Shown: positions 1 to 8,761 of the stretch, one piece after another
Position numbering within the stretch: position 1 is the stretch's first letter
Layout of the letters: the number at the start of each line of letters is the position of its first letter
DNA from: JAYGED01 sp046582565
GTDB lineage: Bacteria; Pseudomonadota; Alphaproteobacteria; JAAXGF01
NCBI GenBank assembly: GCA_046582565.1
Contig: JAYGED010000235.1
Coordinates: 1-35,271 of the forward strand
DNA: 35,271 nucleotides
Direction of reading: 5' to 3'
The notes under the pieces: generated by a model
Told to the model about the DNA's origin: nothing
Database searches by the model: none
Seen by the model: only the letters and a program-made list of their open reading frames with translations
Translations under genes and position numbers: made by a program

Positions 1-701
1 ACGGTCTCGATCTGGATGTGGTGCAAGGCGAAGTCATCGGCGTGGTCGGTGGCTCGGGCACTGGAAAATCTGTCCTCTTGCGCACCATCGTCGGGCTGAA
101 CCCACCGAAGGACGGCCGCATCCTGCTGTTTGGCAAAGACCTCGCCGGCCTGGACCGGGAGGAGCGCAGCCGCATGGAAGGCCGCTGGGGCGTGTTGTTT
201 CAGGACGGCGCCCTGTTCTCCTCGCTCACGGTGGCGCAAAACATCGCCGTGCCGCTGAAGGAGCATAGCGACCTATCGCCCCAGCTCATCAACGAGCTTG
301 TCGCCCTCAAGATCAGTATGGTCGGGCTGCCGACCGAGGCCGCCGGAAAATACCCCTCCGAGCTGTCGGGCGGTATGCGCAAGCGCGCCGGACTGGCCCG
401 TGCCCTGGCGCTCGACCCTGAAATCGTCTTCCTCGACGAGCCCACCGCGGGCCTCGATCCGATCAGCGCCGCCGCCTTCGACGAGCTCATCGCCAGCCTG
501 CAACGCAACCTCGGCCTTACGGTTTTCATGGTGACGCATGATCTGGACAGCTTGTGGGCGATCTGCGACCGCATAGCCGTGTTGGCCGAGAAACGCGTCC
601 TGATCGTGGGTACGATGGAAACCATGCAGCAACAAGACCATCCCTGGATCCACGAATATTTCCATGGCCCGCGCGCCCGCGCCGCGCAAAGGCCGTCGTA
701 G
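1..701 (+). CDS. mlaF: Mla-type ABC transporter ATP-binding protein (5' truncated by window edge)
   Basis: This is the ATPase subunit of an MCE/Mla-type phospholipid transport system, which works at the cytoplasmic face of the inner membrane with an MlaE permease and an MlaD substrate-binding protein. The reading frame is open back to base 3 (GLDLDVVQGEV), so the true start lies upstream of the window. Visible motifs are the Walker A GGSGTGKS, the ABC signature LSGGM, the Walker B IVFLDEPT with its catalytic Glu, a D-loop (AGLDP) and the switch His in MVTHD. The SGGMRKRAGLARAL stretch is typical of MlaF/Ttg2A. About 230 residues of an expected 250-270 are present. The stop lies 7 bases before the MlaD-like gene, so the two are surely co-transcribed. 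The permease gene must be upstream, outside the window. Confidence 0.93.
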   Translation, partial: GLDLDVVQGEVIGVVGGSGTGKSVLLRTIVGLNPPKDGRILLFGKDLAGLDREERSRMEGRWGVLFQDGALFSSLTVAQNIAVPLKEHSDLSPQLINELVALKISMVGLPTEAAGKYPSELSGGMRKRAGLARALALDPEIVFLDEPTAGLDPISAAAFDELIASLQRNLGLTVFMVTHDLDSLWAICDRIAVLAEKRVLIVGTMETMQQQDHPWIHEYFHGPRARAAQRPS

Positions 702-708
702 GAAAGAC

Positions 709-1737
709 ATGGAAACCAAGGCCAATCATCTCGCTATCGGTAGTTTCGTTCTGGCCAGCGTCGTCGGGCTGATACTGTTCGTCCTGTGGCTCAGCAAGGC
801 CGAGATCGACCGCAAACTCGATGCCTACCATATCTATTTTTCAGGCTCGGTGAGCGGCCTCAGCGTCGCCAGCAAGGTACGCTATCGCGGCGTCCCGGTC
901 GGCACCGTGACCGCCATCGGCATCGATCCCGACAATAGCGAGCTGGTGGTGGTGACCATAGAAGTGACCGAAGGAACGCCGATCAAGGATGACGCCGTGG
1001 CGGCTCTGGAAATGCAGGGCATTACCGGGCTGGTGGATGTGCAGATCAGCGGCGGCAGCAAGAACAGCCCGCAGCTGGTCGCCAAGCAGGGAGAGCTCCT
1101 GCCGGTCCTCGCCTCGGTCCCCACCAAGTTCGAAGAACTGCTGGCCGGCGCGCCAAACCTGCTCGCCCGCGCCACGCTTCTTATCGATCGCGCCATGCTG
1201 ATGTTGAGCAATGAAAATCTCATCGCCTTCACCCAGACCCTGGCGAATGTCCAGCAGCTCACCGCGGATATCTCCGAAAGCTCCGGCGCCCTTGAGACCT
1301 TGAGCAACGATGTGTCGGACATCGCGGCGACGATTCGCGCCACCGCCATCGAGATCGAAGGTCTGGTCGGGGAAATCTCCGAGCGGCTGCCCGGCATGCT
1401 CGACGAAGCTTCGGCGACTCTGGTCTCCGCCGAGGGGGCCTTGGGAGCCGTGAATACCAGCACCCGGACCCTGACCGGCGAAGCGACAGCGACTCTGGAT
1501 CAGGTTCGCGACACCGCATCTTCCCTGGCGGACACCGCCGAACAACTCACCTTGCTGGTCGCCGAGAACAGGGCCTCGTTAAAGGATTTCTCGGGCGAAG
1601 GGCTTTATGAGCTGTCGCGCTTCCTGGCCGAGGCCCGCGAGCTGGTCGCCGGCCTGTCGCGCATATCGGACCGTTTCGAATCCGACCCCTCGGGATTCCT
1701 GTTCAGGGGCAACGAAGAAGGATACACGCCGCAATGA
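709..1737 (+). CDS. mlaD: MlaD-like MCE-domain protein
   Basis: Periplasmic lipid-binding subunit of the Mla/MCE transporter, 342 aa. I chose the ATG at 709, which has GGAAAG just before it, rather than the in-frame ATG at 664, because 664 overlaps mlaF and would put a basic tail before the membrane anchor. Residues about 8-29 form one transmembrane segment, with a short cytosolic N-terminus. The MCE domain follows at about 38-115 (YHIYFSGSVSGLSVASKVRY, then RGVPVGTV). The remaining 200 residues are Ala/Thr/Ser/Glu-rich with heptad character, fitting the long helical tail of MCE proteins. The protein is longer than E. coli MlaD (about 180 aa) and resembles the longer alphaproteobacterial forms. 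Its stop overlaps the next start by 4 bases (ATGA). Confidence 0.92.
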   Translation: METKANHLAIGSFVLASVVGLILFVLWLSKAEIDRKLDAYHIYFSGSVSGLSVASKVRYRGVPVGTVTAIGIDPDNSELVVVTIEVTEGTPIKDDAVAALEMQGITGLVDVQISGGSKNSPQLVAKQGELLPVLASVPTKFEELLAGAPNLLARATLLIDRAMLMLSNENLIAFTQTLANVQQLTADISESSGALETLSNDVSDIAATIRATAIEIEGLVGEISERLPGMLDEASATLVSAEGALGAVNTSTRTLTGEATATLDQVRDTASSLADTAEQLTLLVAENRASLKDFSGEGLYELSRFLAEARELVAGLSRISDRFESDPSGFLFRGNEEGYTPQ

Positions 1738-2348
1738 TCGCCAGAATATTCGCGTCCATGATCGGTCTTGTGCTGCTGGGGGGCTGTGTCGACCTGCTGC
1801 CGGGAGGCGGCCCGGCCGCCAAGCTCTACAACCTGACGCCCAAAAGCACCTACAGCGACAATTTACCGACAGTGAACTGGCAGCTTGTGGTCGAGATGCC
1901 GATCAGCGCCGAGACCCTGAACACGCCGCGCATCGCCCTGAGCCGCGCGCCCTTGACCCTGGATTATTACGGCGGCGCGCGCTGGTCCGAGAGGGCGCCG
2001 GTCATGGTGCAAACCCTGCTCGTGGAATCCTTCGAGAATACCGGCAGGATCGTCGCCGTCGCTCGCAAATCCACCGACCTGCGTGCCGATTATGTGTTGA
2101 AAACCGACCTGCGCGAGTTCCAGGCCGAATATTCGGGAGAGGGACCGCCGATCGTCTTTGTCAGACTCAACGCCAAGCTGATCAAGATGCCCCAGCGCAC
2201 AATCATCGCCTCATTCAGGAGCGAGCGCAGAGTACAGGCCGTCAGCATCAAGTTGATCGACGTCATCCATTCCTTCGATCAGGCCTTGGGTAAAGTCATC
2301 AAGGATGTCGTCGAATGGGCGCTGATGGCGCCGCAGACTGCTTCTTAG
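1734..2348 (+). CDS. ABC-type transport auxiliary lipoprotein (PqiC-like)
   Basis: A 204-aa lipoprotein of the ABC-transport auxiliary family (the PqiC/YmbA type) that accompanies MCE systems and is thought to sit in the outer membrane. The N-terminus MIARIFASMIGLVLLGGC is a lipoprotein signal with lipobox LGGC, and Cys18 is the lipidation site. The sequence YNLTPKSTY just after the anchor matches the start of this domain, as does the later stretch PRIALSRAPLTLDYYGGARW. The start overlaps the mlaD stop as ATGA, which indicates translational coupling and completes an ATPase-MCE-lipoprotein operon. The end overlaps the convergent C45 peptidase gene by 4 bases. Assignment rests on family features and context; the precise lipid cargo is unknown. 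Confidence 0.87.
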   Translation: MIARIFASMIGLVLLGGCVDLLPGGGPAAKLYNLTPKSTYSDNLPTVNWQLVVEMPISAETLNTPRIALSRAPLTLDYYGGARWSERAPVMVQTLLVESFENTGRIVAVARKSTDLRADYVLKTDLREFQAEYSGEGPPIVFVRLNAKLIKMPQRTIIASFRSERRVQAVSIKLIDVIHSFDQALGKVIKDVVEWALMAPQTAS

Positions 2349-3364
2349 GTCGTTCCCGACGCCACGGGGCTTGCATCCGGGCCATGGCAGACTGACCAAT
2401 CAACGGCCTCGGCGCCGATCTTGAACACTGCGGTCGCCAGGGTGTAGCCGTCATTGCCCTCTTCATCACCGTCGCGCAGGATCGGCAGGGCGGCATTGGC
2501 GCGATCAAACAGAATATCCAGAGCATTGCCGCCCGCCAGGGTGCCCGCCGCTATCAGGGCATCGGCACGTTCCTGGCGCGCATCCGACGATGGCTGGCAA
2601 TCCTGCGCAAGCGCTTCATAGTCGTCGGCGACAAGGTGATTGGCATGGGCCATCGGGGATTGCGCCTCAATAACGGTGCAGCCGCTAGCCGGCGCCTCGA
2701 CCGACAACAGCCGGGGATCGCCGGCCTGAGCCAGGGCGTGGTGAAAGCCGGCGGCGCGGTCGTTACGACGCAGAATTTCAAGCGCCTCGTCGAGCGTGCG
2801 GCAATCGAGCACGGCGCGGCTGATGACATGGCGCGGAACCCCGACAGTCAGGTCGTGGGGCCGAATATTGTTGATCGTCTGCACCAGGCCAAACTGGTTC
2901 ACGCCGAAGGCATGGCCGGGCAGCATGCCGGGATAAGAAAAGGCGGTGAATTTGGGCCCGTCTTCCGGCTCGACCTGGCTCAGAAAACACAAGCCGGCCA
3001 GATCCGCGCCGCCGTCTTCGTTGTGGCCGATAATGGCCGTCTCACCCGGCACCAGCACCGTCGTACAGCCGGTGTCGTCCAGGCTCGCGTCGAGATCGCG
3101 CAGATCGCCCCGGCAATTCCATAGAAATATCTCGTCGAGCGCCAGACCGGCGCCATGGGCAATGCCTTCAAGCTCGCGCAGATAGCGTGGAAACTCGCGC
3201 GCCGTCGCCGCCTTGAGCGAAGAGAGCCGGTCGCTGCCGAGCCAGGGCTTGAGCGCCTGAAATTGCGCCGACTGAAACACGGCGTCGCGCACCGCCTGGC
3301 CGCCGCGCCGGCCAATCGCCTGGCCGACCGCAAATGCATCGCCGCGCGCCACTATGGTTTCCAT
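2345..3364 (-). CDS. C45 family (acyl-CoA:6-APA acyltransferase-like) Ntn hydrolase
   Basis: A 339-aa protein of the C45 peptidase / isopenicillin N acyltransferase family, which are N-terminal nucleophile hydrolases. I start it at the ATG at 3364, preceded at about 7 bases by AAAGGGG; the open frame further upstream is only a shadow inside the acetyltransferase gene. In this family the proenzyme cleaves itself before a Cys, and here the conserved DDTG-CTTVLV junction places that nucleophile at Cys100, followed by GHNEDGG, a typical substrate-pocket segment. The pre-region contains the usual GxxGxxxG-like motif near the N-terminus. The protein probably hydrolyses an amide or acyl bond in the cytoplasm; the substrate cannot be read from sequence. 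It follows the GNAT gene by 11 bases, so the two form an operon. Confidence 0.85.
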   Translation of the reverse strand: METIVARGDAFAVGQAIGRRGGQAVRDAVFQSAQFQALKPWLGSDRLSSLKAATAREFPRYLRELEGIAHGAGLALDEIFLWNCRGDLRDLDASLDDTGCTTVLVPGETAIIGHNEDGGADLAGLCFLSQVEPEDGPKFTAFSYPGMLPGHAFGVNQFGLVQTINNIRPHDLTVGVPRHVISRAVLDCRTLDEALEILRRNDRAAGFHHALAQAGDPRLLSVEAPASGCTVIEAQSPMAHANHLVADDYEALAQDCQPSSDARQERADALIAAGTLAGGNALDILFDRANAALPILRDGDEEGNDGYTLATAVFKIGAEAVDWSVCHGPDASPVASGTT

Positions 3365-3375
3365 TGAATACCCCT

Positions 3376-3891
3376 TTATCTCAATTCCCACGCATCGCGC
3401 GTGATCGCGTAAATTCTTATGGCGATACCGCGATCGTTGCAAGTCAGCTGTTCCACGGTCATGCCGGCGCGCTCCAGTACATGTTGCGACGCCGGATTGT
3501 GCTCGCGCGACACAGCCCTGACCAGATCGAGACCGGCCGCCTCGAAGGCGAAGCCCAGGGCCGCCACCGCGGCCTCGCCGGCAAAACCCCGGCCCTGATA
3601 GGGCTTGTCGATGACAAATCGCAGTCGAATGCCTTCGGCATCGCCAAACGGCATGCGCAAGCCGCATTCGCCGATAAAGTTCCCCCCGGTGAACAATGCC
3701 CAGATTCCAAAGCCCTGCTCGGCCCAACAGGCCCGGTAACGGGCCAGCTCGGCGGCGGCCTCGGCGCGGCTTTGCACACCGCCGCGCATATGCGCCATGA
3801 GCTCCGCGTCGCCATGCAGCCGCACCAGCTTATCGTCATCATCCAGGGTGAATAGCCGCATCTGGAGGCGGGCGGTTGTGAGCTCCGTCAT
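3376..3891 (-). CDS. GNAT family N-acetyltransferase (RimJ/RimL type)
   Basis: A 171-aa acetyltransferase. The N-terminus TARLQMRLFTLDDDD is the RimJ/RimL-like opening. The acetyl-CoA pyrophosphate-binding loop is YQGRGFAGEA at about residues 98-107, and the last motif, HNPASQHVLERAGM, is the usual β6/α4 segment of these enzymes. Full length for the family. It probably acetylates a protein N-terminus or a small amine; the target is unknown. It is first in a two-gene minus-strand unit with the C45 hydrolase, which may point to joint action on an acylated or peptide-like compound. No clear Shine-Dalgarno precedes the ATG. Confidence 0.88.
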   Translation of the reverse strand: MTELTTARLQMRLFTLDDDDKLVRLHGDAELMAHMRGGVQSRAEAAAELARYRACWAEQGFGIWALFTGGNFIGECGLRMPFGDAEGIRLRFVIDKPYQGRGFAGEAAVAALGFAFEAAGLDLVRAVSREHNPASQHVLERAGMTVEQLTCNDRGIAIRIYAITRDAWELR

Positions 3892-3971
3892 GGCGCCATC
3901 ATAGGCGGTTGTCGGCGTAGTATTCCAATGTTACTAATTTATTAGTTTTATTTCCTGGGAGGAAAAACGCT

Positions 3972-4957
3972 ATGAAACGCTTCGCTTTATCGACTGCCGT
4001 CCTGGCGGTCGCTGCCGCGGCTTATATGGTCTCACCCGTACAGCAGGCCACCGCGCAACAGGAATTCATCACCATCGGCACCGGCGGCATCACCGGCGTG
4101 TATTACCCCACCGGCGGCGCCATCTGACGTCTCGTCAACAAGGGCCGCAAAGAACATGGCGTGCGGTGTTCGGTGGAGTCCACGGGCGGTTCCGTCTACA
4201 ACATCAACACCATCCGCGCCGGCGAGCTCGACATGGGTGTCGCCCAGTCGGACTGGCAGTATCACGCCTACAACGGCACCGGAAAGAAATCCTTCATCGA
4301 AGCCGGTCCGTTCACGGATCTCCGCGCGGTCTTCTCAGTTCACGCCGAGCCCGTAACCATCATCGCCCGCGCCGACGCCGGCATCAAGACGGTGCAGGAC
4401 CTGGTCGGCAAGCGGGTCAACATCAACAACCCCGGTTCGGGTACGGAAGCCACCTGGAACGTCATGTGGGCGGCCATGGGCTACACCAATGACGATCTCA
4501 AGCTGGCAGCCCAGATGAAGTCGGCGAAAACCCCGGCGCGCTCTGCGACAATAAGATCGACGCCTTGTTCTGGCTGGTCGGCCATCCCAATGGCCTGTCC
4601 AAGGAAGCCACCACCACCTGCGACGCGGTGATCGTCGAGGTTACCGGCCCGGCGATCAGTAAGTTGGTTGCCGACAATGCCTACTACCGCGTCGCCACGA
4701 TCCCCGGTGGCATGTATCGCGGCAATCCGGACGACATCACGGTCTTCGGTGTGGGCGCCACCTTCGTGTCCTCGACCGCGACCCCGGCGAACACCGTCTA
4801 TCAGGTGGTCAAGGCCGTGTTTGAGAACTTCGATGACTTCAGAAAGCTGCATCCGGCTTTCAACAATTTGAAGGAAAGCGAAATGATTACCGACGCGCTT
4901 TCCGCTCCGTTGCATGACGGCGCAGCCCAGTACTACAAAGAGCGCGGCTGGATGTAG
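3972..4957 (+). pseudogene. TAXI-family TRAP solute-binding protein, broken by a TGA codon and a frameshift
   Basis: Joined across two lesions this encodes a complete TAXI-type periplasmic binding protein of about 327 aa, with strong Shine-Dalgarno GGAGG, a signal peptide (MKRFALSTAVLAVAAAAYMV...), the family motif IGTGGITGVYYPTGG and a terminal YYKERGWM. Lesion 1 is an in-frame TGA at 4125-4127, where family members and the paralog downstream carry Cys (GGAI-C-RLVN here, GRAL-C-RAIA in the paralog). Lesion 2 is the loss of one base near 4524-4530: the frame ending LAAQMKSA continues correctly one frame over as ENPGALCDNKIDALFWLVGH. Codons between and after the lesions stay fully TAXI-like, so the damage is recent or is a sequencing error. 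It heads the operon with the TAXI paralog and the TRAP permease. Confidence 0.85.
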
Positions 4958-5004
4958 CCACGCTGCTTCCCTGCCTGTAGGGCATAGGGAAGCTAAGGTG
5001 TTGA

Positions 5005-5037
5005 GGGTGGAGAAGCGGCCGCTTAGATTCTCCACCC
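5005..5037 (+). terminator. Hairpin between the two TAXI genes
   Basis: A perfect 10-bp inverted repeat (GGGTGGAGAA / TTCTCCACCC) with a 13-base loop that contains GCGGCCGC. No T-run follows, so it is a poor intrinsic terminator. It may be an intra-operon mRNA processing or stabilising stem that sets the level of binding protein against permease, as is common in transporter operons. The function is inferred; the repeat itself is seen. Confidence 0.45.
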
Positions 5038-5118
5038 CGCCTCTTCATCGGCGATTAAAGTGCGGCCGCATGAAGATGAGAGCAGGGCGAGGCAATCAGG
5101 CTGCCTTGGGATGAGAAC

Positions 5119-6105
5119 ATGAGAACTGAGTTGGCACCGCTGGCGATAGCCTTCGTGGTCGCCATATCCGTTGCGGGCATGGCATCATCGAACCGCGCGC
5201 ATGCCAGCGATATGATCATCGGCACCGGCGACGAATCGCCGGTCCATTATAATGTTGGGCGGGCCCTGTGCCGCGCCATTGCACAGTCTTCCGTTGCCAA
5301 GCATTGCAATACCGAACGGATTGTTGGCCACGACGCAGCCGAACCCCTGGCTGTTCTCGGAAACGTGCGCGATGGCGCCATCGATATCGGCGTCGCCCCA
5401 TCGGATTGGCTGTATTACGCTTACAACGCAAGCGGTCCGGTCGAATTCATGGATGTCCGCTTCGACAGCCTCAGAACCCTGCTGATGCTCCACGGCGAGC
5501 CCTTTACGGTGGTCGCACGGCGCGACGCCGGTATATCCAAACTCGCTGACCTGGCAGGAAAGCGGGGCAATATCGGGGTGCCCGGTTCAGACCAGCGAGT
5601 GGTGATGCAACAGGTTATGGCCGCGATGGGCTGGACGCGGGACAGTTTCTCCCTGGCCGACGAGCTGACCGGGCCCGAACAATCCCTGGCCCTGTGCCAT
5701 GATCGTATTCAGGCGATGGTCGCCATTGTCGCCCATCCCAACGTCTCTCTGGCCAAGACCATGGCGCTGTGCGACGCCAAGCTTGTCGATATCAGCGGCC
5801 CCGAAATTGCCGCTCTGGTCGCTGAACAGCCTTATTTCTCGGCAGCCGAGATAGCAGCGGGAACTTACGGAGAGCAACCCGCCGGCGTAAAAACATTCGG
5901 CGTCCGGCTCGTCGCGGTGGTCTCCGAGGACATGCCGGAAGCGACGGCATATGACATCGTCCAGGCGGTGTTCGATAACTTCGACCGCTTCAAAAGGCTT
6001 CACCCGGCATTGCGCCAATTGCTGCCACAAGACATGAAGAGCAATGGAGAAACCGTGCCGATGCACCCCGGCGCAATGCGCAAATTCAACGAAATTGGAA
6101 TGTAA
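5119..6105 (+). CDS. TAXI-family TRAP transporter solute-binding protein (divergent paralog)
   Basis: A 328-aa periplasmic substrate-binding protein for a TRAP transporter. The first 30 residues (MRTELAPLAIAFVVAISVAG and on) are a signal peptide ending near NRAHAS. The TAXI core is recognisable: MIIGTGDESPVHYNVGRALC, then DIGVAPSDWLYYAYN, DLAGKRGNIGVPGS and FDNFDRFKRLHPALRQL. It is clearly homologous to the broken gene upstream, but its ligand-pocket motifs differ: the canonical YYPTGG is VHYNVG, and the STGGSVYN segment is GHDAAEPLAV. The substrate therefore probably differs from that of the usual glutamate/dicarboxylate-type TAXI proteins. The start is uncertain by one step, as a tandem ATGAGAAC precedes it. 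It is the only intact binding protein for the downstream permease. Confidence 0.86.
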   Translation: MRTELAPLAIAFVVAISVAGMASSNRAHASDMIIGTGDESPVHYNVGRALCRAIAQSSVAKHCNTERIVGHDAAEPLAVLGNVRDGAIDIGVAPSDWLYYAYNASGPVEFMDVRFDSLRTLLMLHGEPFTVVARRDAGISKLADLAGKRGNIGVPGSDQRVVMQQVMAAMGWTRDSFSLADELTGPEQSLALCHDRIQAMVAIVAHPNVSLAKTMALCDAKLVDISGPEIAALVAEQPYFSAAEIAAGTYGEQPAGVKTFGVRLVAVVSEDMPEATAYDIVQAVFDNFDRFKRLHPALRQLLPQDMKSNGETVPMHPGAMRKFNEIGM

Positions 6106-6164
6106 TAAACCGCCCGGCTTCGCGCGGCGTGGTCAATCCCGGAAAATTCGAGGGTAGGTTAACG

Positions 6165-8753
6165 ATGAGCGATCAAATCAACGGCACGACGCCGGATAGC
6201 GGCGAACAGGATGCCAAGGACATTGTCGCCGAGGCCGATACGGGTGCGCGATCGCCCACCGGTTTCCCGGCGAAGATCCTGTGGTTCGTGCCTCTGGCCT
6301 GGGCGACGTTTCAGCTCTGGCTGGCTTCGCCCCTGCCGTTTCTTTTCAGGTTCGGCATTTTCAACAGCACCGAGGCGCGCTCAATCCACCTCGCCTTCGC
6401 CATCTTCCTAGCCTACCTGGCCTTTCCGGCGCTCAAGAGTTCGCCGCGCAGCTATATCCCTGTTCAGGACTGGATCATCGCCACCGTCGCCGCCTTCTGC
6501 GCCGGTTATCAGTATCTCTTCTTCCTCGGGCTGTCCGAACGGCCCGGCCTGCCGACGCAAATGGATATCGTGGTCTCGGTGATCGGTCTGGCGCTCATCC
6601 TCGAAGCCACGCGGCGCGCCCTGGGGCCGCCGCTGATGATCGTGGCGGCGGTGTTCATGTGTTACACCTTCTTCGGCCATCTGGCGCCGGATGTGATCGC
6701 CTGGAAGGGTGCCTCGCTCAACAAGGCGATGTCGCACTACTACCTGACCACGGAGGGGGTCTACGGCATCGCACTCGGGGTCTCCACCAGCATGGTGTTC
6801 CTGTTCGTGCTGTTCGGCTCGCTGTTGGAGAAAGCCGGGGCGGGAAACTATTTCATCCGCGTCGCCTTCGCCCTGATGGGGCATATGAAGGGCGGGCCGG
6901 CCAAGGCGGCGGTGGTTTCCTCGGCGATGACCGGGCTGGTCTCGGGTTCCGCCATCGCCAATGTGGTGACCACCGGCACCTTTACCATCCCCCTGATGCG
7001 CAAGGTCGGCTTCTCGGCTGAAAAGGCCGGCGCCGTGGAAGTCGCCTCCTCGACCAACGGCCAGCTCACCCCGCCGATTATGGGCGCCGTCGCCTTCCTG
7101 ATGATCGAGTATGTGGGCATCTCTTATGTGGAGGTCATCAAACATGCCGCCCTGCCGGCGCTGATCTCCTATATAGCGCTGGTCTATATCGTCCATCTCG
7201 AAGCCCTGAAGGCCGACATGAAGGGATTGCCGCGCCGCAACCCGCCGAACTTCATACGCAGCCTGATGAGTTTCCTGTTGACGTTCCTGGGCCTTACCGT
7301 GCTCACCGTCATCGTCTATTACGGCCTCGGCTGGATGAAGGAAGCTTTCGGCGAGGCAACCCTCTGGGTTTCCGTGGTTTTGCTCATGATCACCTATGTG
7401 ATTTTGGTCTGGTATGGCTGCAAATTCCCCGACCTCGATACCGATCTGGAGATTCTCGTGCTGCCCGATCCGGCCCCGACCATTAAAGCGGGCCTTTATT
7501 ATCTTCTGCCCGTGGTGGTGCTGGTTTGGTGCCTCACGGTGGAGCGATTGTCTCCGGGCCTTTCGGCCTACTACGCTACCTTGTTCATGCTGTTCGTGCT
7601 GCTCACCCAGCGGCCGCTCAAGGCAATCATCCGCAAAACCGGCGAGGATGTCTTCGACTGTCTTAAAGACGGCTTCAAGGACACCCTGGAAGGTATGATC
7701 AGCGGTGCGCGCAACATGATCGGTATCGGCGTCGCCGCCGCCGCCGCCGGCATCATCGTCGGCACCATTTCCCTGACCGGCATCGGCTTCGTCATGTCCG
7801 AGTTCGTCGAATTCATCTCGGGCGGCAATGTGCTGATCATGCTGTTTCTCACCGCCATTCTCAGCCTGATTCTCGGCATGGGTTTGCCAACCACCGCCAA
7901 CTACATCGTGGTGTCGTCCCTGCTGGCCCCGGTGATCGTCACCGTGGGAGCGCAAAACGGCCTGATCGTGCCGTTGATCGCGGTTCATATGTTCGTCTTC
8001 TACTTCGGAATCCTCGCCGACGACACGCCGCCCGTGGCCCTGGCCGCCTTCGCCGCCGCCGCCATATCGAAGGGTGACCCCATAAAAACCGGTATTCAGG
8101 GGTTCATGTACGACATCCGCACGGCGATCCTGCCGTTCCTGTTCATCTTCAACACCGAGCTCCTGATGATCGGCGTGGAGACCTGGTATCACCTGTTAGT
8201 CACCGTCGCCACGGCGATTACGGCGATGCTGTTGTTCGCTGCCGCGACGCAAGGGTATTTCCTCGTCAAAAGCCGGATATGGGAAGCCTTAGCTCTGCTG
8301 CTCGTCGCCTTCACGCTGTTCAGGCCGGGTTATTGGATGGATCAGATTTATCCGCCCTTGGAATCCAAACCCGCCAGCGAGATATTCGACATTGCCGGGA
8401 TGATGCCGGTGGATTCGCAAATCCGCATCCGGGTCATAGGCGAGGATATCGAAGGACGCATAGTCGATAAGACGGTTATGCTGCCTCTCGGCGCGGCGGG
8501 CAGCGGCGAGGAACGGCTGTATGAGGCCGGTCTCGAACTCATCGTTGAAGGTGACAAAACCTTTGTCGACAACGTGGTCTTCGGCAGCACCGCGGAACGC
8601 CAGAAGATCGATTTCGATTTCGAAGTCGCCAGTATCGAGGTGGAAACCGACCGGCCGGCGAAACAGTGGTTCTATCTGCCGGCACTGCTAGCGCTCGGTC
8701 TCATTATCATGCTGCAACGCGGCCGTCGTGAAACCGCCGCCGCCGAGGCATAG
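6165..8753 (+). CDS. TRAP transporter permease, fused DctQ-DctM (4TM/12TM) with C-terminal DUF3394
   Basis: An 862-aa inner-membrane permease that fuses the small (DctQ) and large (DctM) TRAP subunits, the form that partners TAXI binding proteins. The ATG at 6165, after GAGGGTAGG, is preferred to the upstream GTG at 6129. Residues about 40-130 hold four membrane helices; the long DctM part includes the family segments SSAMTGLVSGSAIANVVTTG, EVASSTNGQLTPPIMGA and LGMGLPTTANY. After about residue 690 comes a DUF3394-like region with a helix, a soluble β-rich stretch and a last helix (FYLPALLALGLIIML). It would drive sodium- or proton-coupled uptake of an organic acid delivered by the TAXI protein. 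Very long antisense open frames here are shadows. Confidence 0.93.
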   Translation: MSDQINGTTPDSGEQDAKDIVAEADTGARSPTGFPAKILWFVPLAWATFQLWLASPLPFLFRFGIFNSTEARSIHLAFAIFLAYLAFPALKSSPRSYIPVQDWIIATVAAFCAGYQYLFFLGLSERPGLPTQMDIVVSVIGLALILEATRRALGPPLMIVAAVFMCYTFFGHLAPDVIAWKGASLNKAMSHYYLTTEGVYGIALGVSTSMVFLFVLFGSLLEKAGAGNYFIRVAFALMGHMKGGPAKAAVVSSAMTGLVSGSAIANVVTTGTFTIPLMRKVGFSAEKAGAVEVASSTNGQLTPPIMGAVAFLMIEYVGISYVEVIKHAALPALISYIALVYIVHLEALKADMKGLPRRNPPNFIRSLMSFLLTFLGLTVLTVIVYYGLGWMKEAFGEATLWVSVVLLMITYVILVWYGCKFPDLDTDLEILVLPDPAPTIKAGLYYLLPVVVLVWCLTVERLSPGLSAYYATLFMLFVLLTQRPLKAIIRKTGEDVFDCLKDGFKDTLEGMISGARNMIGIGVAAAAAGIIVGTISLTGIGFVMSEFVEFISGGNVLIMLFLTAILSLILGMGLPTTANYIVVSSLLAPVIVTVGAQNGLIVPLIAVHMFVFYFGILADDTPPVALAAFAAAAISKGDPIKTGIQGFMYDIRTAILPFLFIFNTELLMIGVETWYHLLVTVATAITAMLLFAAATQGYFLVKSRIWEALALLLVAFTLFRPGYWMDQIYPPLESKPASEIFDIAGMMPVDSQIRIRVIGEDIEGRIVDKTVMLPLGAAGSGEERLYEAGLELIVEGDKTFVDNVVFGSTAERQKIDFDFEVASIEVETDRPAKQWFYLPALLALGLIIMLQRGRRETAAAEA

Positions 8754-8761
8754 AGGATATC

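Noticed and set aside
2345..3727. Longer 460-codon version of the C45 hydrolase
   Set aside because: The extra N-terminal 121 residues are a shadow of the GNAT gene; the ATG at 3364 has a good ribosome site and a family-like start.
4125..4127. TGA as a selenocysteine codon in the TAXI gene
   Set aside because: The position is a conserved Cys, which is suggestive, but a separate frameshift 400 bases later means the gene is broken anyway, and I see no convincing SECIS stem just downstream.
4515..4535. Programmed -1 frameshift in the TAXI gene
   Set aside because: The local bases (GCGAAAACCCC) do not form an X-XXY-YYZ slippery heptamer in the zero frame; a one-base deletion is simpler.
6408..8192. 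Long antisense open frame (594 codons) over the TRAP permease
   Set aside because: Its product is His/Asp/Gly-rich low complexity with no fold signature, and the sense strand is a clear TRAP permease; it is a by-product of high GC at third positions.
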